Assembly (NCBI GenBank): GCA_913044155.1
Contig: CAJWNF010000012.1
Coordinates: 1-10,097 of the forward strand
Reading direction: 5' to 3'
DNA length: 10,097 nt
DNA from: an uncultured Gammaproteobacteria bacterium
GTDB taxonomy: Bacteria; Pseudomonadota; Gammaproteobacteria; PS1; Thioglobaceae
The notes beneath the pieces are model-generated. The model was not told the DNA's origin, made no database searches, and saw nothing but the letters and a program-made list of their open reading frames with translations. A program made the translations under genes and the position numbers. Shown here piece by piece: positions 7,949 through 10,097 of this stretch. The stretch's first letter is position 1, and the number at the start of each line of letters is the position of its first letter.

Positions 7949-8009
7949 CCTATTTATCCTGTAACAATTAATTTCGTCAACTTACTGGGAAACTATAACA
8001 ACAGTAATT

Positions 8010-8132
8010 GTAAATTGGTAAGTCCAATTTTAATAAATATTAATTATACTTATATTATAACGATTAATTAATAAATTATATCCGCTTACTGGCGCCAATA
8101 GCCCGTCAATGGTAAACTGGTATGTCCAATTT
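8010..8132. repeat. Two copies of a palindromic element, 102 bp apart (GntR/FadR-like operators)
   Basis: Copy A (8010-8030) and copy B (8112-8132) agree at 19 of 21 positions in the same orientation. The core of A, AATTGGTAAGTCCAATT, is TTGG-N5-CCAA with arms extending to 7 bp (AAATTGG/CCAATTT). B is AACTGGTATGTCCAATT. The half-sites and spacing match those of FadR-subfamily GntR regulators; the E. coli PdhR site is, as I recall, ATTGGTNNNACCAAT, from which A departs at one base. A second shared word, CTTACTGG (7981-7988 and 8085-8092), precedes each copy at nearly the same distance, which suggests an old duplication of a unit of about 50 bp. In RNA, copy A could form a 7-bp AU-rich hairpin. 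The regulator is not in the window. Confidence 0.6.
8054..8080 (-). promoter_or_regulatory. Two consensus -10 hexamers facing ccoN
   Basis: On the minus strand, TATAAT occurs at 8080-8075 and again at 8059-8054, between the two palindromes. Neither has a good -35 at 16-18 bp; TTGACG at 8109-8104 is 23 bp from the first. They may be FNR-independent ccoN promoters or chance in AT-rich DNA. Confidence 0.3.
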
Positions 8133-8177
8133 ATAAAATACTATATATTTAATTTTCAAAAAAGCATGTGACGAAAA

Positions 8178-8219
8178 ATTATCACAAACAAATAAAATGT
8201 TTTTCTTGATATAGGTCAA
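8178..8219 (-). promoter_or_regulatory. FNR-type class II promoter for the cco operon
   Basis: TTGATATAGGTCAA (8206-8219) matches the FNR consensus except for one base of the second half-site. On the minus strand, GATAAT (8183-8178, 5 of 6 to TATAAT) lies 32 bp centre to centre, placing the box at -41.5. The start would be near 8171, giving a leader of about 223 nt before ccoN. In the plus direction the same distance gives GATAGG, a poor -10, so the box primarily serves ccoN. FNR-type control of cbb3 operons (FnrL, FixK, ANR) is well established. Confidence 0.75.
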
Positions 8220-8258
8220 TAATTACAAAATATAAAATCGAGATAGGCTTTTAATATA

Positions 8259-8264
8259 TATAAT
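8259..8264 (+). promoter_or_regulatory. Possible -10 of the fnr-type gene
   Basis: A consensus TATAAT on the plus strand lies 125 bp before the fnr ATG, with no good -35. The FNR box 8206-8219 would be centred near -58 relative to it, close to a class I position, so autoregulation is possible. The AT-rich background makes this weak. Confidence 0.3.
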
Positions 8265-8389
8265 TATGTTGAGGAAGAATCGTCAGATAAAGTTTAAATT
8301 AAATTTAATTATTAGCCATTAAATAATTGATAGCGCTAGGCTTATGTAATTAAAAGGCGAACCTCTAATTTATTAGACAATAGTTCAAT

Positions 8390-9115
8390 ATGAATTCTAA
8401 ATCCAATAATGTCCATCAACCCCTTGATTTCTTGTCTGGGTTGGCGCTATTTGATAACCTCCAAGACCAAGAAATTGAATCAATCTTTTCTTTAATGAAA
8501 GTGAAAAATTACCGAAAAGGAGAGATATTCTCGATTGATCTTGATAACCGGCCTAGACTCTATATAACCTATGACGGCCAGTTTAAACTGACAAAAGTCA
8601 ATGAACGTGGTGATGAAATGATTTTAAGAGTGGTAAGCAAAGGAGAGGTTATCTCACCAATGCATTTTTCGCACTATTACGACGTTTCCGCTGAATTTGT
8701 AAAACATACCACTCTGTTCTACCTTTCTGAAGATAAAGTCAATGAACTGATTAAAAGCAGTCCCTTGTTTGCAAAAAATATCATCAATATGCTGGCTGAA
8801 AGCATTCAGTCTCTTATGATGACGGCAGAGGTGTGGCGTTTAAAAAATACCAAGGAAAGATTGGGCTGGTTTTTGGCTTCCGTTAATACCAATAATTTAG
8901 GTAAGTTGCCAATATCCAAATCACTGCTTGCCTCCTATCTAGGGATGACACCAGAGTCACTTTCAAGAGCATTGAGAAAACTAAAAAATGAAGGTATTTC
9001 GATTGAGAACAAAACCATCAAAATGCAAACTGGAAATGAGCTTTGTTCTTACTGTGATAAAGTTATAGGTTCTAACTGTGATCTTTTTGGCTCTAAAGAT
9101 TGCCCACTGTTCTAA
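8390..9115 (+). CDS. CRP/FNR-family transcription regulator with C-terminal cysteine cluster
   Basis: The 241-residue protein has a cyclic-nucleotide-type beta barrel (about 18-112), a dimerisation helix (about 116-155) and a helix-turn-helix (about 155-210). The recognition helix TPESLSRALRKLKNEG carries E189, S192 and R193, matching the E-xx-S-R of E. coli FNR that reads TTGAT; three such boxes lie in this window. Unlike E. coli FNR it has no N-terminal cysteines and none at the mid-barrel position. All four cysteines are at the C-terminus (C219, C222, C230, C238: C-X2-C-X7-C-X7-C), ending DCPLF. Bacillus subtilis Fnr holds its 4Fe-4S cluster through C-terminal cysteines, so an oxygen- or NO-sensitive cluster here is plausible but unproven. 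ATG 8390 has no clear RBS, and an in-frame TAG closes the frame 9 nt upstream. Transcribed divergently from ccoN; narK follows. Confidence 0.88.
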   Translation: MNSKSNNVHQPLDFLSGLALFDNLQDQEIESIFSLMKVKNYRKGEIFSIDLDNRPRLYITYDGQFKLTKVNERGDEMILRVVSKGEVISPMHFSHYYDVSAEFVKHTTLFYLSEDKVNELIKSSPLFAKNIINMLAESIQSLMMTAEVWRLKNTKERLGWFLASVNTNNLGKLPISKSLLASYLGMTPESLSRALRKLKNEGISIENKTIKMQTGNELCSYCDKVIGSNCDLFGSKDCPLF

Positions 9116-9142
9116 CTCCTTAGAATGGTTAATTTATAATCC

Positions 9143-9184
9143 TTGATATAAATCAAAGATAAAAATCTCCTTAATAAACATAAT
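9143..9184 (+). promoter_or_regulatory. FNR-type class II promoter for the narK-like gene
   Basis: TTGATATAAATCAA (9143-9156) is a perfect FNR consensus and identical to the box at 331-344. CATAAT (9179-9184, 5 of 6 to TATAAT) lies 32 bp centre to centre, putting the box at -41.5. A start near 9191 would leave an untranslated leader of about 27 nt. The E. coli narK promoter has the same FNR arrangement. Confidence 0.85.
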
Positions 9185-9217
9185 AGCCAATAAATATAGT
9201 TTATTACTGGCTAAAAC

Positions 9218-10097
9218 ATGTTTACAACGAAAAAAGCGCAAGCCAACTCGGTATTGACCGCCAATACATTTGCATTCACGTCATGTTTTGCAATATGGGT
9301 TATGTTTTCAATTATTGGCATCCCCATAAAAGATCTTCTAGATTTGTCTGAAACCCAATTTGGATTATTAGTAGCAACACCAATTTTGACCGGCTCATTA
9401 TTAAGACTGCCAGTAGGAATGTTATGCGACAAGTTGGGGGGTCGCATAGTTTTTTTCTGCTTGATGCTCTCGATTATTCTCCCTTTGTGGTTTATTGGTG
9501 ATGCAACAAAATATTGGCAATTTTTATTACTTGGACTTTTTGTTGGTGTTGCAGGAGCAGCCTTTTCTGTTGGCATTGCCTATACATCTAAATGGTTTGA
9601 CGATGACAGACAAGGATTTGCGATGGGTGTTTTTGGTGCCGGCAACGCTGGCGCCGCACTTACTAAATTCATAGCGCCCTCCTTGGTTATTGCCTATGGT
9701 TGGGAGATGGTGCCCAGAGTTTATGCCGTTAGCATGATTGTTGTTGTGTTCCTCTACTGGATGTTTACCTATGAAGATCCACACCATAGAGTGTCCTCAA
9801 AAGTAACTTTCAAAGACCAACTAAGTTTATTAAGGGACCCCAAGATATGGAAATATATGCAGTATTACTCGTTGGTCTTTGGCGGATTTGTTGCGCTATC
9901 TCTATGGATGACAAAATATTATATTAACGAGTATGGCTTTGAGTTAAAAACCGCAGCCCTTATGGCTTCAATATTTGTATTGCCTTCGGGCGTTATTCGT
10001 GCGCTGGGCGGTTGGTTTTCTGATAAACATGGGGCTTATAAAGTTACCTGGTGGGTAATGTGGATTTCATTGGGGTGTTTGTTTTTCATGTCATACC
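9218..10097 (+). CDS. narK: NarK-family nitrate/nitrite transporter (MFS), 5' part
   Basis: The first 293 residues of a major facilitator of the nitrate-nitrite porter family, cut by the window end. Substrate-binding arginines expected from E. coli NarK (R89, R305) are present as R63 in helix 2 (GSLLRLPVG) and R261 in helix 8 (GVIRALGGW). The nitrate signature is seen at 138-149 (VFGAGNAGAALT), and the MFS loop GMLCDKLGGR follows helix 2. Helices continue to the edge, at least eight or nine of an expected 12. It imports nitrate and/or exports nitrite for anaerobic nitrate reduction; narGHJI genes often follow but lie outside. ATG 9218 is the first possible start (an in-frame TAA lies 6 nt upstream) and lacks a good RBS. 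The FNR promoter directly upstream supports anaerobic induction. Subtype is not resolvable from the fragment. Confidence 0.92.
   Translation, partial: MFTTKKAQANSVLTANTFAFTSCFAIWVMFSIIGIPIKDLLDLSETQFGLLVATPILTGSLLRLPVGMLCDKLGGRIVFFCLMLSIILPLWFIGDATKYWQFLLLGLFVGVAGAAFSVGIAYTSKWFDDDRQGFAMGVFGAGNAGAALTKFIAPSLVIAYGWEMVPRVYAVSMIVVVFLYWMFTYEDPHHRVSSKVTFKDQLSLLRDPKIWKYMQYYSLVFGGFVALSLWMTKYYINEYGFELKTAALMASIFVLPSGVIRALGGWFSDKHGAYKVTWWVMWISLGCLFFMSY

Larger units (their letters stand above)
7949..8389. promoter_or_regulatory. Divergent control region between ccoN and fnr
   Basis: A 441-base, very AT-rich gap without a convincing gene. From left to right it holds the ccoN RBS (7957-7960), palindrome A (8012-8030), two minus-strand TATAAT hexamers (8054-8059 and 8075-8080), palindrome B (8114-8132), a -10 for ccoN (8178-8183), an FNR box (8206-8219), a plus-strand TATAAT (8259-8264) and an AT-only stretch up to fnr. 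The length is large for an operon this compact, and the paired sites suggest that more than one regulator acts here. Confidence 0.7.

Noticed and set aside
8298..8309. Perfect 12-bp palindrome ATTAAATTTAAT before fnr
   Set aside because: A/T only, in a very AT-rich stretch, and without a second copy; likely chance.
9211..9787. Minus-strand frames of 121 and 86 codons (9211-9576, 9527-9787)
   Set aside because: Antisense to narK, whose frame has the family signatures; the proteins look like reversed membrane-helix codons.

Overview
The window carries a complete cbb3-type cytochrome c oxidase locus on the minus strand, and a CRP/FNR-family regulator followed by a nitrate/nitrite transporter on the plus strand. 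The genes are intact and AT-rich, tightly packed with 1-49 nt overlaps, and FNR-type operators (TTGAT-N4-ATCAA) stand at the control points. Gene order and protein features point to a gammaproteobacterium that respires at low oxygen and can use nitrate. Marine sulfur-oxidising lineages would fit, but the sequence alone does not fix the genus.

Layout: positions 8-109 (minus) encode a 33-residue single-helix membrane protein. It follows an unusually structured leader (about 110-296) and a perfect FNR box (331-344). Positions 436-7948 (minus) form one operon, transcribed ccoN-ccoO-ccoQ-ccoP-ccoG-ccoH-ccoI-ccoS: the oxidase subunits, then the assembly and copper-supply proteins. The 441-base divergent gap 7949-8389 holds an FNR box with a well-placed -10 facing ccoN, two consensus TATAAT hexamers facing ccoN, and a pair of near-identical palindromes 102 bp apart that resemble GntR/FadR-family (PdhR-like) operators. 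Positions 8390-9115 (plus) encode the FNR-type regulator. Positions 9143-9184 form an FNR-dependent promoter, and 9218 to the window end is the 5' part of a narK-like transporter gene.

Working together: CcoN, O, Q and P form the high-affinity proton-pumping oxidase. CcoI exports copper, CcoG handles copper reduction, and CcoH and CcoS assist assembly. The regulator keeps the E-xx-S-R recognition-helix residues that read TTGAT. It is therefore the natural candidate to control the oxidase, narK and the small membrane protein in step as oxygen falls.

The most unusual points are four. The regulator has no N-terminal cysteines; all four of its cysteines lie in the last 23 residues (C-X2-C-X7-C-X7-C). 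The ccoN leader carries a duplicated palindrome. The small membrane protein has a structured leader with an 8-codon upstream ORF. All functional statements come from reading motifs; no searches or folding programs were run.
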